Shown here: positions 62,697-64,000 of the stretch, in pieces
How positions within the stretch are numbered: the stretch's first letter is position 1
Layout: each line of letters starts with the position of its first letter
NCBI GenBank assembly: GCA_003116995.1
Contig: BDSL01000169.1
Coordinates: forward strand, 1 to 64,000
Reading direction: 5' to 3'
DNA length: 64,000 nt
Origin: Yamagishiella unicocca
Lineage: Eukaryota; Chlorophyta; Chlorophyceae; Chlamydomonadales; Volvocaceae
Position numbers and translations under genes: made by a program
Notes under the pieces: model-generated
Databases searched by the model: none
The model's input: the letters and a program-made list of their open reading frames with translations, nothing else
Told to the model about the DNA's origin: nothing

Positions 62697-62912
62697 GATT
62701 ACGGAATATAAAAAGAGTTATGTAACAGGTTCTGTGCAAGAGTCAGCATAGTGAACTGTGTATGACTATGGTCCCGGAGCCGAACCGGTATTGACGTGCG
62801 AAGGGCCTCACCTGTGTCATGGAGGTTGTGGAAGTTTGGTGAGGAGATAGTACTCACAATTCGTTGGTTGCTCCTATTCAGCCCTTAGCTTCGTCGTCTA
62901 TAAACAACGAGG
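62697..62912. promoter_or_regulatory. short divergent promoter region, YbeY-HAD/isochorismatase
   Basis: Only 216 bases separate the two start codons, so both genes must share this region. It is AT-richer than the genes. No specific element was identified. Confidence 0.55.
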
Positions 62913-63998
62913 ATGGCAGCCCGTGCGCTTGGCCGGCTTCGACCGAGCACTTCTGCACTTTTTGTTTGCGATGTCCAGGAAAAGTTCCGGCCGCTGATTG
63001 CGGGCTTTCCAACGGTCATCGACACGGCCCGGCGGATGGTTCTGGGCGCTGCTGCGTTGGACATCCCGGTTATGGTCACCGAGCAGTACCCCAAAGCGCT
63101 GGGCGCAACCGTGTCTGAGGTGGCGGGCGTGATTCCTGCTGGCACCTCCATCGTGTCCAAGACGCTCTTCTCCATGTGCACGCCCGAAGTAGACGCCTGG
63201 CTCCAGTCAAAGCCTGACGTGCGCCAGGTGGGCTCGGCCTCGGGCCAGGCACGGCGGGTTGGGCGTGGAAAGACGCGGACCCAGAGCAATAGAGGAAATA
63301 GGGGAGGATGCCTCCGCCTCGGCCCTCCACCTCAATCCGTAGCTGCCCACCTGGCGCCGCACCTCCCCCCCCGCCTCCTCCACACGACGTGTGTTTCGCG
63401 CGAACAACCACAACCCCTGTCACCCCTCCATTCCCTCCCCCCTCTCCCCTCTTCCCCCCTCCCCTCCTGCTGTACCCCACAGGTTCTCCTGCTGGGTATC
63501 GAGGCTCACGTGTGTGTTTTCCAAACCAGCCTGGACCTGTTGGAGCGGGGGTACGAGGTGCACCTGCTGGCGGACGGCATCTCCTCATCGCGGCCGCACC
63601 ACAGGGCGGCGGGGCTGCAGCGCATGGCGCAGGCGGGCAAGTTGAGGGCGCGGAGGGGGTCCGGCGAGGCTTGCGAGGGGGTAAAGTTGCGGGCACGGAG
63701 GGGAGGGCAGGGGAGGGGAGGACAGGGGAGGGCAGGGGGAGCGGGGCGAAGGGGAGGGGCAGGGGAGGGGAGTGCAGGGGAGGGGAGGACAGGGGAGGGC
63801 AGGGGAGGGCAGGGGAGGGGAGGGCAGGGGAGGGGAGTGCAGGGGAGGGGAGGACAGGGGAGGGGAGGGGCAGGGGAGGGGAGTGCAGGGGAGGGGAGGA
63901 CAGGGGAGGGGAGGGGAGGGGCAGGGGAGGGGAGGGGAGGGAAGGACAGGGCGAGCAGTTGCGGAGCGGATTACGGACGACAGAGTATCCCTGTGCAC
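62913..63998 (+). CDS. isochorismatase-domain protein (ISOC1/2-like), cut by the window edge
   Basis: Cysteine hydrolase family, ISOC1/2 subgroup, substrate unknown. Exon 1 is 62913-63227 and exon 2 is 63483-63636, in phase; the rest lies beyond the window. The likely catalytic triad is visible: Asp20 in [11 protein letters not shown], Lys83 in SKTLFSM and Cys116 in [10 protein letters not shown]. Other signatures are [28 protein letters not shown] and [11 protein letters not shown]. The short Arg-containing N-terminus ([15 protein letters not shown]) might be a weak mitochondrial signal. Exon 2 ends at GCGG followed by GCAAGT, a GC-type donor. Its intron is a G-rich tandem array running to the edge. 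Confidence 0.9.
   Translation, partial: MAARALGRLRPSTSALFVCDVQEKFRPLIAGFPTVIDTARRMVLGAAALDIPVMVTEQYPKALGATVSEVAGVIPAGTSIVSKTLFSMCTPEVDAWLQSKPDVRQVGSASGQARRVGRGKTRTQSNRGNRGGCLRLGPPPQSVAAHLAPHLPPRLLHTTCVSREQPQPLSPLHSLPPLPSSPLPSCCTPQVLLLGIEAHVCVFQTSLDLLERGYEVHLLADGISSSRPHHRAAGLQRMAQAGKLRARRGSGEACEGVKLRARRGGQGRGGQGRAGGAGRRGGAGEGSAGEGRTGEGRGGQGRGGQGRGVQGRGGQGRGGAGEGSAGEGRTGEGRGGAGEGRGGKDRASSCGADYGRQSIPVH
63655..63955. repeat. G-rich minisatellite (GGGGAGGGCAG / GGGGAGGACAG)
   Basis: About 300 bases of irregular units of GGGGAGGGGAG(T/G)GCAG and GGACAGGGGAGG within the second intron of the isochorismatase gene. No coding content; strong G-run density on the plus strand. Confidence 0.9.
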
Positions 63999-64000
63999 CC

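Noticed and set aside
63655..63955. Telomere or chromosome-end repeat at the right edge
   Set aside because: The units are GGGGAGGGCAG-like, not the TTTTAGGG-type telomere of green algae, and they lie within an intron of a gene.

Overview
This is nuclear DNA of a green alga, most likely a chlorophycean (Chlamydomonadales-type). Almost every gene is split into many short exons with GT/CAG borders, and GC content is high, especially in the right half. Introns and spacers are full of G/C-rich tandem repeats. A lineage-restricted lipid-droplet protein (MLDP) is present. The genus cannot be named from the sequence alone.

Layout, left to right. 1-6 kb: an organellar prolyl-tRNA synthetase on the minus strand, with two one-base frameshifts. 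6.4-8 kb: a tRNA-Gln(UUG) gene, then tandem repeats and what looks like a decayed SF1/Helitron-type helicase fragment. 8.5-15 kb: a TraB-like gene and a TruA pseudouridine synthase (both minus). 15.3-19.1 kb: ribosomal protein uL13 (probably mitochondrial) and a small membrane protein with YPQQ repeats (both plus). 20.5-28.9 kb: a TMEM14-like protein, a membrane-anchored coiled-coil protein and prefoldin subunit 1 (all minus), and a small His-rich membrane protein resembling complex I subunit NDUFB2 (plus). This part has lower GC and carries short MITE-like repeats. 30-39.2 kb: MLDP, TIM21, a Bet1/Sft1-type SNARE and RNA polymerase subunit RPB5 (all minus). 39.6-54.2 kb: the transcription elongation factor SPT6 (plus, about 35 exons, about 1,765 residues, intact frame), head-to-head with RPB5. 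56.3-62.7 kb: a YbeY endoribonuclease fused to a Cof-type HAD phosphatase (minus). 62.9 kb to the edge: an isochorismatase-domain gene (plus), cut by the window end.

The neighbours are mostly unrelated housekeeping genes, as is usual in a eukaryote. The exception worth noting is the divergent RPB5/SPT6 pair, both RNA polymerase II machinery, sharing about 460 bp. The most unusual structure is a roughly 1.9-kb minisatellite inside the YbeY-HAD gene: each of its roughly 40 units repeats the exon end and 5' splice site of the exon beside it. Exon borders were placed by eye from splice consensus, reading frame and family similarity. In the larger genes the exon lengths were checked to keep phase.
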